Shown: positions 36,476 through 44,346 of the stretch, piece by piece
Layout: every line of letters starts with the position of its first letter
How positions within the stretch are numbered: position 1 is the stretch's first letter
Translations under genes and position numbers: made by a program
Notes under the pieces: generated by a model
Database searches by the model: none
Told to the model about the DNA's origin: nothing
Seen by the model: only the letters and a program-made list of their open reading frames with translations
From: Candidatus Kryptobacter tengchongensis
GTDB lineage: Bacteria; Bacteroidota; Ignavibacteria; Kryptoniales; Kryptoniaceae
Direction: 5' to 3'
Length of the DNA: 64,000 nucleotides
NCBI GenBank assembly: GCA_001485605.1
Contig: FAON01000009.1
Coordinates: 62,001-126,000 of the forward strand

Positions 36476-36535
36476 GGCTTACCTTACTTGCTTACTTTAA
36501 AACTTCAAGTGAAGCATTTTTCAAAATCAAACGCT

Positions 36536-36766
36536 TCACTGCAAAATCTCAAGCACAGCTCTTTTACCTTCTTTTGCAGCGACTGCGCTCAGGAGAACTC
36601 GCATCGCATTTGCGGTTCTTCCTCTTCTTCCGATCACTTTCCCAACATCGCCTTCGCCAACTTGCAATCTAAAAATCACCCGATTCTCCCTGTCTTCCAT
36701 TGTAATTTTAACATCCTCCGGTCGATCAACCAGATGCTTAGCGATAAATTCCAGGAATTCACGCAT
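36536..36766 (-). CDS. khpA: KH-domain RNA-binding protein
   Basis: A 76-residue single KH-domain protein with the RNA-binding loop VIGRRGRTANAMRVLL (GxxG as GRRG). KhpA (YlqC) proteins bind many RNAs, often as a partner of KhpB/Jag, and lie between rpsP and rimM in many bacteria, as here. Confidence 0.9.
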   Translation of the reverse strand: MREFLEFIAKHLVDRPEDVKITMEDRENRVIFRLQVGEGDVGKVIGRRGRTANAMRVLLSAVAAKEGKRAVLEILQ

Positions 36767-36823
36767 TTTTCAGCCCTCCATTAATGTTTCAGTTTATTTT
36801 AGGAGGGCGTCACCATCAAGAAA

Positions 36824-37252
36824 TTAACCTTCCTGAGATGGCGCCTCTCCTTGTTCTGCACTTTCCTTTCCTTTCTCTTTCTTCCTTGCTCTTCTTCGCT
36901 CTTTTCTTTCTTTCTCTCTTTTCTCCCTATCCACCTGAAGTTGAAGCCATTTCTCATATTCAGACTGAATAAACGACTCATCCTTACCCTGCTTAATTAA
37001 TGACCACTTCAACCATATACCTTTTCTCCTCAAAAGAGCTTTAACTGTATCAGTTGGTATTGCACCTCTTTTAAGCCAGTGTATAACCCTGTCCTCTTTA
37101 ATTTCAACCTGCATTGGCTCTGGAATAGGATTATACCAACCCACTGATTCAATATACTTTCCATCTCTTGGTTCCCTTGAGTCAGCAACCACAATTCTGT
37201 AAAAAGGTTGTTTCTTCTTACCAAATCTCTGCAGGCGAATCTTTACAGCCAA
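36824..37252 (-). CDS. rpsP: 30S ribosomal protein S16
   Basis: A 142-residue S16 protein. The N-terminal ~80 residues are the family domain ([32 protein letters not shown]). The C-terminal ~60 residues are an extra highly charged tail rich in Lys/Arg/Glu, which is longer than in many bacteria. The start is TTG, preceded by AGAGGTG; no better ATG is in frame. Confidence 0.95.
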   Translation of the reverse strand: MAVKIRLQRFGKKKQPFYRIVVADSREPRDGKYIESVGWYNPIPEPMQVEIKEDRVIHWLKRGAIPTDTVKALLRRKGIWLKWSLIKQGKDESFIQSEYEKWLQLQVDREKREKERKERRRARKKEKGKESAEQGEAPSQEG

Positions 37253-37282
37253 ATTTTCACCTCTCTTTTTGTTTTTAAATTT

Positions 37283-38464
37283 TTAAAAATCATATGAATA
37301 ATACAGTGCTATTCCCTTGACTTTTAAATAATCTTCAACATCAGGTTCGCTTATCATGTGCACGACCATAACTGGGAAAATATCTGGATAAACACCTTCT
37401 AACCTGCTAAGTTTTTTCCTTATGAAGTTATCAACATCATTTTTGGAAAGCTGTGACTTACACTCACCTATTATGGTTATAATCTTCCCATTCTTTTCAG
37501 CCTCACCAAATATGTTAACCTCAATTTTATTACCTTCCTTATCTGCGACATATCCTCTTTTTAATCTCGTTTTTACCTTGATTCCAAAATCCCTTTCAAG
37601 CAAAGCTGGTAAATGCTTATATGATTCATTTTCAAGCATATAACCAATTGTATTTGATAGGCCACCAAGTTGCTTATTTATTCTATCTTGATCTATCGCA
37701 AGAATTCTAACTTGTTCAGTTAACTCTTGCACCGTCTTAATCAGTCCAGCCACCACCTCTTCAAGATTTAAAACCCTTTCCTCCAACCTTGCAAACCTCT
37801 CTTCGTTTCTCCTCTGCGCCTCAATCAATTCAGCAACTGCTTGCTCCAACCTCCCAAATCTTTCCTCATTCCTTTTCTGCGCCTCAACAAGCTCCGACAC
37901 CGTCGCCCTCAACTCCCTAACAGATTCCTCCAAACTTAAAAACCTTTCCTCATTCCTTTTCTGTGCCTCAACAAGCTCCGACACTGTCACCCTCAATTCC
38001 CTAACGGATTCCTCCAAACTTAAAAACCTTTCCTCGTTTCTCCTCTGTGCCTCAATCAATTCAGCAACTGCTTGCTCCAACCTCCCAAATCTTTCCTCAT
38101 TCCTTTTCTGTGCCTCAATTAGCTCAGCAATAGATTGCTCTAATTTTGTGAATCTTTCTTCATTTCTCCTCTGCGCTTCCATAAGATCTGACACTGCGCT
38201 CCTTAACTCCCCTATAGACTTCTCGTTCCTTTTTTGTGCCTCTATAAGATCTGCAACTATTATCCTCAATTCACTAATGGCTTTCTCATTCTCCCGTTGT
38301 AGCAAAACCACACTCTTTATACTCTCACTTATCTCTTTCACAAGACCTTTTAACGCATCAAAATCATCCTTCGTTACAGCTTGGGCTTTTATTCTTTCAT
38401 CTATAATCCGCTCCACCTCAAGCCTAAAATCCTGCGGTACTTTTGCCTGTTTTGCCTTCGCCAT
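37283..38464 (-). CDS. Tandem-repeat coiled-coil protein with PD-(D/E)xK-like C-terminus (paralogue A)
   Basis: A 393-residue protein with three parts: a ~55-residue N-terminal helix, a coiled coil (~60-260) and a ~125-residue globular end. The coiled coil has repeats of 21 residues (RNEERFGRLEQAVAELIEAQK) or 28 residues (with SVRELRVTVSELVEAQK), that is, three or four heptads. The C-terminus (NKIEVNIFGEAEKNGKI..., GECKSQLSKNDVDNFI) resembles PD-(D/E)xK nuclease-like domains of DUF3782-type proteins, with Asn at the usual Asp position. It lies between rpsP and ffh. The same architecture recurs at 44347-45765. Confidence 0.7.
   Translation of the reverse strand: MAKAKQAKVPQDFRLEVERIIDERIKAQAVTKDDFDALKGLVKEISESIKSVVLLQRENEKAISELRIIVADLIEAQKRNEKSIGELRSAVSDLMEAQRRNEERFTKLEQSIAELIEAQKRNEERFGRLEQAVAELIEAQRRNEERFLSLEESVRELRVTVSELVEAQKRNEERFLSLEESVRELRATVSELVEAQKRNEERFGRLEQAVAELIEAQRRNEERFARLEERVLNLEEVVAGLIKTVQELTEQVRILAIDQDRINKQLGGLSNTIGYMLENESYKHLPALLERDFGIKVKTRLKRGYVADKEGNKIEVNIFGEAEKNGKIITIIGECKSQLSKNDVDNFIRKKLSRLEGVYPDIFPVMVVHMISEPDVEDYLKVKGIALYYSYDF
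37750..38310 (-). repeat. 63/84-bp tandem repeats coding for heptads (paralogue A)
   Basis: Near-identical coding units recur through this part of the gene, each encoding RNEERF... or RNEKSI... followed by a Leu/Val-rich stretch and EAQ(K/R). Units are 63 bp or 84 bp, that is, three or four heptads, so length changes keep the coiled-coil phase. Similarity is strongest around CCTCATTCCTTTTCTG on the plus strand. Confidence 0.8.
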
Positions 38465-38484
38465 AGCTTTATTAAAATGGAATT

Positions 38485-39819
38485 TTAAAAAATTTTAAAA
38501 TTCTTAAACTTACCACGATTTAATTGCTTAAGTAATTTCTGCATCTCCTCAAATTGTTTTAGCAAACGATTCACATCCTGAACTGTCGTCCCACTTCCCA
38601 TTGCAATTCTTCTTTTACGACTTGCATTAATTATATTCGGTTTCCGTCTCTCTTCTGGCGTCATTGAATTTATTATCGCTTCAATTTTTACGAGTTCTTT
38701 TTCATCTATATCAACATTTCTTATCGCACTTCCAACTCCCGGTATCATGCTCAAAATCTCTTTTAAAGGTCCCATCCTTCTTATCTCTCTTATTTGATCT
38801 CTAAAATCTTCAAGTGTAAATTGATTTTTCCTTAACTTTTCCTCAAGTTTTTTCGCTTTTTCTTCGTCAACTTGTCTTTGTGCTTTTTCAACGAGTGTTA
38901 TAATATCACCCATTCCAAGAATTCTTGAAGCCATACGATCGGGGTAAAACGGCTCAAGCGCATCAAGCTTTTCACCAACGCTTACGAATTTTATCGGTTT
39001 ATTTACAACCGCTTTAATTGAAAGTGCTGCTCCACCACGAGCATCTCCATCAAGCTTTGTTAAGACAACGCCGTCAAAATTTAATCTATCGTTAAATTCC
39101 TTCGCCACATTAACCGCTTCCTGTCCAGTCATTGAGTCAACAACAAAAAGAATCTCATGAGGCTTTAGCGCTTCTTTTATTTTCTCAACCTCTCTCATCA
39201 TCTCCTCATCAATATGCATTCTACCAGCGGTATCAACTATAACAACATCCCTATAATTTTTCCTTGCAAAATCAACTGAATTAAGAGCGATTTGAATTGC
39301 ATCAAAACTTGACTCGGTGTAATCAATGCCTGAGTTCGTGGGGAATACGGGGACTTGAATTTGCTCCCCGAGTTGTCTTAACTGCTCAATAGCTGCCGGA
39401 CGATGCACATCAGCAGCAACTAAAAGTGGATGCCTTCCTTTATGCTTAAGATGATTTGCAAGTTTTGCACAAAATGTCGTCTTACCGGAACCTTGAAGCC
39501 CAACAACCATTATCACAGTTGGTGGATTTGAAGAAAATTTTATATCCGCTCTCGCTGAACCCATTAAACTTACAAGTTCATCATAAATAATTTTTATCAA
39601 CATCTGCCCCGGTGTAATGCTTCGCAAAACTTCCTGCCCGAGCGCCTTTTGTTGAACCTTTTCAGTAAAATCTTTAACGACTTTATAATTAACATCAGCC
39701 TCAAGTAATACTCGCCTTATCTCACGCATCGTCTCAGCAATGTTTGACTCTGTAATTCTTGCCTGACCTCGTATCTTCTTAAAAAGCGTTTCAAATTTTT
39801 GAGTTATCTCCTCAAACAT
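38485..39819 (-). CDS. ffh: Signal recognition particle protein Ffh
   Basis: A 444-residue SRP54-type GTPase targeting membrane proteins to the translocon. G1 is GLQGSGKTTFCAKLA, then DTAGRMHIDEEMM (G3), TKLDGDARGGAAL (G4), and an M domain rich in Met (PGVGSAIRNV, MGSGTTVQDVNRLLKQFEEMQKLL). The ATG at 39819 (MFEEI) is preferred over an upstream ATG that adds 23 residues not seen in the family. It heads the translation-gene run ending at the rplS terminator. Confidence 0.95.
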   Translation of the reverse strand: MFEEITQKFETLFKKIRGQARITESNIAETMREIRRVLLEADVNYKVVKDFTEKVQQKALGQEVLRSITPGQMLIKIIYDELVSLMGSARADIKFSSNPPTVIMVVGLQGSGKTTFCAKLANHLKHKGRHPLLVAADVHRPAAIEQLRQLGEQIQVPVFPTNSGIDYTESSFDAIQIALNSVDFARKNYRDVVIVDTAGRMHIDEEMMREVEKIKEALKPHEILFVVDSMTGQEAVNVAKEFNDRLNFDGVVLTKLDGDARGGAALSIKAVVNKPIKFVSVGEKLDALEPFYPDRMASRILGMGDIITLVEKAQRQVDEEKAKKLEEKLRKNQFTLEDFRDQIREIRRMGPLKEILSMIPGVGSAIRNVDIDEKELVKIEAIINSMTPEERRKPNIINASRKRRIAMGSGTTVQDVNRLLKQFEEMQKLLKQLNRGKFKNFKIF

Positions 39820-39907
39820 CGTTATAAAAATTATTTTTAAAACGGAAAGAATGAATTTCTTTTGCTTTGCAAATTTACGAAAAATCAATATCTTTTACAA
39901 TTAAAAC

Positions 39908-40258
39908 TTACCTCTTCCCAGCGGAGTATCGTACAACCTCCACCTTCTCAAGCGTAATCAGCGCACCACAGCCAGCTTTTTCTATTAGTTTCTCTATCTC
40001 CGGAATCAAAGAAATAATTTTTTCTTCACTATCTACAACTTCAATCAAAATTGGCAAATCCGCGGATAAATCAAGCAAACTCAACTTATGTATTCTGCTT
40101 CCTGCGCCAAAACCCTCAATTCCTCTTATCACTGTTGCTCCAGCAAGCCCAAGCTCCCTTACTTTTCTGACTATAACTTCAAATAATGGTTTCCCTTCAT
40201 ATTTGTCGTCTTCTCCGATGAAAATTCGCATTAGCTTCCCAACGCCTTCAATCTTCAT
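39908..40258 (-). CDS. DUF190 protein, CrcB-associated
   Basis: A 116-residue DUF190 protein: MRIFIGEDDKYEGKPLFEVIVRKVRELGLAGATVIRGIEGFGAGS is the family start. Such PII-like proteins are often encoded next to crcB and are thought to modulate it or bind a nucleotide, which is not proven. It lies 12 bases after crcB and is the last gene of the fluoride operon. Confidence 0.9.
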   Translation of the reverse strand: MKIEGVGKLMRIFIGEDDKYEGKPLFEVIVRKVRELGLAGATVIRGIEGFGAGSRIHKLSLLDLSADLPILIEVVDSEEKIISLIPEIEKLIEKAGCGALITLEKVEVVRYSAGKR

Positions 40259-40270
40259 TGCCGAACTCCG

Positions 40271-40654
40271 TTATTTTATTATCAATTTTGAAATTACCTC
40301 CCCAAGCCAAGTGGCAGCAAGACAGTTCAAAATCGTATAAGTTATATTTGCAATTGCAGTAAGCATAGAGCCTTGCTTTAAAAGTTCAACCGTCTCATAA
40401 GAAAATGATGAAAATGTTGTAAATCCACCCAGTAAACCAACCGCTATAAAAATTCTCCAATTTGAAGATATTATCAAGCCCCTATCAATCAAGCCCATAA
40501 ATAACCCAATTAAAAATGAGCCCAAAACATTCACAACAAATGTCCCATATGGAAAATCCGTCCCCAAAATTTTATAAGTAAAAGTTGAAAGAAAATACCT
40601 TAATCCAGCCCCAACAAATCCACCCAATCCAGCAATTATAAATTTCAACATCAA
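40271..40654 (-). CDS. crcB: Fluoride exporter CrcB (Fluc)
   Basis: A 127-residue four-helix membrane protein of the Fluc family, which forms an antiparallel dimer and lets fluoride out of the cell. FVGAGLRYFLS, VNVLGSFLIGLFMG and the Phe/Thr-rich LLGGFTTFSSFSYETVEL segment hold the central Na+ and fluoride-path residues. It overlaps the MFS gene by four bases; the riboswitch at 42722-42814 leads the operon. Confidence 0.95.
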   Translation of the reverse strand: MMLKFIIAGLGGFVGAGLRYFLSTFTYKILGTDFPYGTFVVNVLGSFLIGLFMGLIDRGLIISSNWRIFIAVGLLGGFTTFSSFSYETVELLKQGSMLTAIANITYTILNCLAATWLGEVISKLIIK

Positions 40655-41829
40655 GCTTTAGCATTTTGTTTTAAATAGATAAAACAAATGAAAGATAAAA
40701 CTTGAAATGTAGTTGAGAATAACACAAGATAGGAAACCGATAAATCATATAACCTCCCTATCACAATTCCACCAATAAACCATGCAAGTCCAAAAAAACT
40801 GTGAAATAATCCAAAAGCCGAACCTCTTTTATATGATGGTATAATTTCAGCTATTGCTGATTTCATAATTGTTTCTTGAAACCCCATTACAATTCCCCAC
40901 AACAAGACAGACAAAACAACAGCAAATAAACTGTTTAAATAGAAAGCCAAAATTGAAATAGGTAGCGAAATCAGAGGAATTAAAAAAAGAATTTTCAACT
41001 TAAACCTATCAAACAAAACCCCGGCGATCACCGCAGTTAATGCATCAACCCCCATCGCAACCGCAAATAAAATCGGTATTATTTCATCCGAAACAATTTG
41101 AACCTTTTTAAAATGATAGGAAATTATTTGAAAGTGGGGATAACCACAAACAGTAAGACCAGTGAATAAAAGGAAAAGATAAAAAACCTTGCCAAAACCA
41201 GAATCAGATATTTTCTCTTTCTCCTTTTCAAGCTTCTCTGGTTTTGGATAAATACCAATTGTTATCAAAAGGGTTAAAATTGATAAAAAAGCAGGAATTC
41301 CCAACAAAAGAAAGGCATTTGAATAAGATTTACTAAAATAGATTACACCTGAAACAATCAAAGGTCCAATAATCGCACCAATTTGGTCAATAAATTCATG
41401 CAAAGCAAAACCCTTGCCATATCCAATGTTTGAAGATGCATACGAAATTATCGTATCACGTGCTGGTGTTCTTATTGCTTTCCCAAATCTTTCAGCAATG
41501 ATCAAGGCGGAAGCAATCCACCAATTTCCAGCAAAAGCAAGCAATGGAATTGCTATAAGATTAACTAAATACCCAAAGGTAGTCATCAACCAATACTTTC
41601 TCGTTTTATCCGAGATATACCCAGAAATTAACCTGAAACCATATCCCACTAATTCACCCAATCCGCCAACGAAACCAACAATAGTTGCGCTTGCCCCAAG
41701 CAAATAAAGAAAAGGTCCAGTGATTCCACGGGCACCTTCATAGGTTACATCAGCAAACAAACTAACAATCCCAAGCAAGATGACAACTTTAAAAGCTTTA
41801 CGCATATTGATTTTTTCTTCAGCTCCCAT
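40651..41829 (-). CDS. MFS transporter in the fluoride operon
   Basis: A 392-residue major facilitator protein with about twelve transmembrane helices. RLISGYISDKTRKYWLMTTFGY and IAERFGKAIRTPARDTIISY are family-like loop motifs between helices 2-3 and 4-5. It resembles MFS proteins of unknown substrate. It overlaps crcB by four bases and lies 59 bases after the DUF6062-like gene, all behind the fluoride riboswitch. A role in fluoride or a linked anion is inference from context. Confidence 0.8.
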   Translation of the reverse strand: MGAEEKINMRKAFKVVILLGIVSLFADVTYEGARGITGPFLYLLGASATIVGFVGGLGELVGYGFRLISGYISDKTRKYWLMTTFGYLVNLIAIPLLAFAGNWWIASALIIAERFGKAIRTPARDTIISYASSNIGYGKGFALHEFIDQIGAIIGPLIVSGVIYFSKSYSNAFLLLGIPAFLSILTLLITIGIYPKPEKLEKEKEKISDSGFGKVFYLFLLFTGLTVCGYPHFQIISYHFKKVQIVSDEIIPILFAVAMGVDALTAVIAGVLFDRFKLKILFLIPLISLPISILAFYLNSLFAVVLSVLLWGIVMGFQETIMKSAIAEIIPSYKRGSAFGLFHSFFGLAWFIGGIVIGRLYDLSVSYLVLFSTTFQVLSFICFIYLKQNAKA

Positions 41830-41888
41830 CTTTTGGAATCCAATTTTATTTTAAATTTATGCACATACCAAATACTTTCCCGGTCTTA

Positions 41889-42683
41889 TTATAACTTTGC
41901 ACTAAACGGTCTTACTTCATCCCACGCCCTTATCACATCATCTTTACCTGAAAAATATTCCAAAACCAAACGCCACGAGTTTAACTCCTCACCCTTGAAA
42001 GATTCCTTATTTTGATAATCATGCTTATCTATGAACTTTTTCATATGACTCAATAATTTGTTAAGCTTTGAAATTTGCAATTCCACAAAAAATGTAAATG
42101 AACTTCCATTGTTTGCTCTGATACACTCTTTTAAAATACCAATAAAATGATAGCGACACAAAATTACATTATCCGAACTAAAAAGTCTCCTAAATTCTTC
42201 ATCGCCAGCACGATTGCAAAATTCATCAATATATAAACTTTCTACAGACCTTTCTTGAAAACAAGCAGGACATTCACCAGTAGGTTTAAGCTTTTCAATC
42301 TCCTCTAAAAATTTCCCACCAGCAGATTTTGCAAAAAATTTATAAATATACCCTTTCAGCAACCTAAGTTTATAAGTCCAATTCCTCTTTAACAACTCAA
42401 GCTTAACAATCTCATCACCGAGCAAAGTTTCATATAAAATTGCAACTTTAAGTCCATCATCGCCAAGATTTCTCATAGCCTTCAAAAGTTTATACGCATG
42501 ATTTGTGCAAAATCCAGCCGATTTATTGAGTTTACTTCTTACCCCAACATCAAGGACATATTCGTAAAGCAAACTTTCAAGATAATGTTCTGTTGAACTT
42601 TCCATAATAAAACAGATAGGGCATCCTTTTCTCTTAAAAGATCCTTCTATTTTAAGCCATATAATATCAGCACCTTTTCCCAT
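41889..42683 (-). CDS. Cys-rich DUF6062-like protein, first gene of the fluoride operon
   Basis: A 264-residue soluble protein. It contains four short metal-ligand-like motifs: CPIC near 21-24, FCTNH near 78-82, CPACF near 152-156 and CRYH near 196-199; these could make two zinc or iron-sulfur sites. The pattern CPICF(I/x)MESS...YLESLLYEYV resembles DUF6062-family proteins. No enzymatic motif is visible. It is 38 bases from the riboswitch terminator and so is the gene whose expression is most directly switched. Confidence 0.65.
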   Translation of the reverse strand: MGKGADIIWLKIEGSFKRKGCPICFIMESSTEHYLESLLYEYVLDVGVRSKLNKSAGFCTNHAYKLLKAMRNLGDDGLKVAILYETLLGDEIVKLELLKRNWTYKLRLLKGYIYKFFAKSAGGKFLEEIEKLKPTGECPACFQERSVESLYIDEFCNRAGDEEFRRLFSSDNVILCRYHFIGILKECIRANNGSSFTFFVELQISKLNKLLSHMKKFIDKHDYQNKESFKGEELNSWRLVLEYFSGKDDVIRAWDEVRPFSAKL

Positions 42684-42716
42684 TTTGCCTATCTCTTTTG
42701 AACTTTTATTTTAAAA

Positions 42717-42814
42717 TAAAAACTCCTACTTTTAGCCACCCACGACTAAAAGTAGGAGTCATCAGTTCTGACCCTGCTCCAAGTCAGAACGGTTCAGAGC
42801 GGACTCCATCGCTC
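42717..42814 (-). promoter_or_regulatory. Fluoride (crcB-motif) riboswitch with terminator
   Basis: Read on the minus strand: GAGCG (42814-42810) pairs with CGCTC (42801-42797) around ATGGAGTC; TGAACC follows; then GTTCTGAC/GTCAGAAC (42790-42765) pair around a ten-base loop; then TGATGACTCCTAC. GGAGTC in the first loop can pair with GACTCC (42760-42755), the pseudoknot of the crcB motif. GATGGAG...TGATGACTCCTAC matches the known consensus well. The same ACTCCTACTTTTAG also pairs with CTAAAAGTAGGAGT (42735-42722), followed by TTTTTATTTT: a terminator that competes with the pseudoknot. Fluoride would be expected to turn the operon on. Confidence 0.92.
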
Positions 42815-42819
42815 GTTTA

Positions 42820-42848
42820 AAAATAAAAAAATTGCCCCGAAAAACCAA
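42820..42848 (-). promoter_or_regulatory. Predicted promoter of the fluoride operon
   Basis: On the minus strand TTGGTT (42848-42843) and TATTTT (42825-42820) are 17 bases apart, a sigma-70-like -35/-10 pair. The expected start, six to eight bases on, falls at the 5' edge of the riboswitch (around 42814). The good fit to the riboswitch boundary supports it; FCB bacteria may use other promoter forms. Confidence 0.45.
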
Positions 42849-42930
42849 TAGATGGATTTTTATATTCTTGCTTGATTTAAAATTTTTATTTATCTTGAGT
42901 TTGAAAAATAAACAAAATTTTCATCAAGAG

Positions 42931-44343
42931 ATGGATCATCACGATTTTGAAGGCAGAGAAAACTTTGAAGAGTTCCCAGAAAAAGAGAAAATTCAGGATA
43001 AAATAAAGCAATACGAAGAATTTTTGAAAAGCCATGAAGGCGCTTACATGAATACTGAACTTGTAGAGGAATTAATTGATCTTTATATGATTTCGGGGCA
43101 ATATGAGAAGGCACTCCCCCATGTTCAGAAACTTATAGAAATTTTCCCATATTCCGCAGATTACTGGGTGAGGCGTGGAATTATACTAAATAACATGTCC
43201 GAATTTGAGAAAGCTCTTTTATCCTTCCATAAAGCGTTGATGCTCAACCCCAACGAAGCAGATGCGTGGGCAAATATGGCTATAACATTTGAAAATATGG
43301 ATAAATCTGAAGAGGCACTTGAATGCATTGAAAGGGCAATTGAAATTCAGCCAACGAATTTTGAATTTTTACGAATTAAAGCCGATATCCTTGAAAAAAA
43401 TGAAAATTATGTTCAAGCCATTAATGTTCTCAAACAACTTGCGGAACTGAGTCCAAATAACAAAGATATTTTACTTAGACTTGCGGATTGCTATGAAAAA
43501 ACAGGCGATTTTGAGAGTCTAAACGATGTGGTTGAAAAATGCTTGGGAATTGACCCATACGATTATAATCTCTGGTATAAAAAAGGAATTGCGCTCACAA
43601 AAACAAATCAACTTGTCAAAGCAATTGAAAGCTTTGACATGGCGCTTGTAATAAAAGAAGATTTCACCCCAGCACTTGAATTGAAAGCAGAACTTCTTTT
43701 CAAAATCGGAAGATATCTTGACTCAATTGAAGCTTTTAAACAACTTTTAAAATATAAACCAAACTCCGAAGTTGCCCTGTTTTACATTGGGAATATAAAT
43801 ATAAAACTTGGTCAATATCGTGAGGCAATAAAATATTTCAACCAAGTTATAAAGATAAACCCTAACAATTATGTGGCTTATTACATTCGGGGAAACTGCT
43901 ATGAAGCACTTGGAAGTTATAAAAAAGCTCTCGCTGATTATACAATTGCGGTCAACTACAATCCACGAATCCCTGACCTCTGGGAAGCGAAAGCAGAGCT
44001 GGAATATGAAACTGGCAAATTTAGCGAAGCCCTGTCAAGCTATATGATGGCGATAAAACTTGATCAAAAAAATCCCGAACTATGGATCGGCGCTGGAATG
44101 GCATATGAACAACTTGGTAGATATCAAGAAGCAGTGCAAGCGTATTACAACGCTATAAAAATCAACCCCGAATATGCTGAGCCGTATTATCAAATCGGGC
44201 GTTTATTTCTGCTCGCAAACATAATTGATGAAGCTGGACAGTATTTTGCAAAAGCGTTTGAACTTGACAGCTCAAAAATTAAAGAATTTGAAGATGAATT
44301 CCCCAAATACAAAAGATATTTAAAGAAATGGATTAAGAAATAA
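42931..44343 (+). CDS. TPR-repeat protein
   Basis: A 470-residue cytoplasmic protein from the ATG at 42931; a TTG-started frame 99 bases upstream runs through the fluoride operon promoter and is unlikely. It contains about eleven tetratricopeptide repeats, each with the W/Y-x2-LG...A-x3-Y/F-x7-P pattern (for example YYIRGNCYEALGSYKKALADY). It is probably a binding scaffold. Three bases separate it from paralogue B, so the two are likely translated from one message. Confidence 0.8.
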   Translation: MDHHDFEGRENFEEFPEKEKIQDKIKQYEEFLKSHEGAYMNTELVEELIDLYMISGQYEKALPHVQKLIEIFPYSADYWVRRGIILNNMSEFEKALLSFHKALMLNPNEADAWANMAITFENMDKSEEALECIERAIEIQPTNFEFLRIKADILEKNENYVQAINVLKQLAELSPNNKDILLRLADCYEKTGDFESLNDVVEKCLGIDPYDYNLWYKKGIALTKTNQLVKAIESFDMALVIKEDFTPALELKAELLFKIGRYLDSIEAFKQLLKYKPNSEVALFYIGNINIKLGQYREAIKYFNQVIKINPNNYVAYYIRGNCYEALGSYKKALADYTIAVNYNPRIPDLWEAKAELEYETGKFSEALSSYMMAIKLDQKNPELWIGAGMAYEQLGRYQEAVQAYYNAIKINPEYAEPYYQIGRLFLLANIIDEAGQYFAKAFELDSSKIKEFEDEFPKYKRYLKKWIKK

Positions 44344-44346
44344 ACA

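Noticed and set aside
36488-36784. Plus-strand frames opposite khpA and rpsP
   Set aside because: Low-complexity or Ser/Phe-rich translations opposite well-conserved genes; shadow frames.
42832-42930. TTG-started N-terminal extension of the TPR protein
   Set aside because: It runs through the fluoride operon promoter region, encodes a hydrophobic stretch unlike the family, and an ATG with the normal TPR start follows at 42931.
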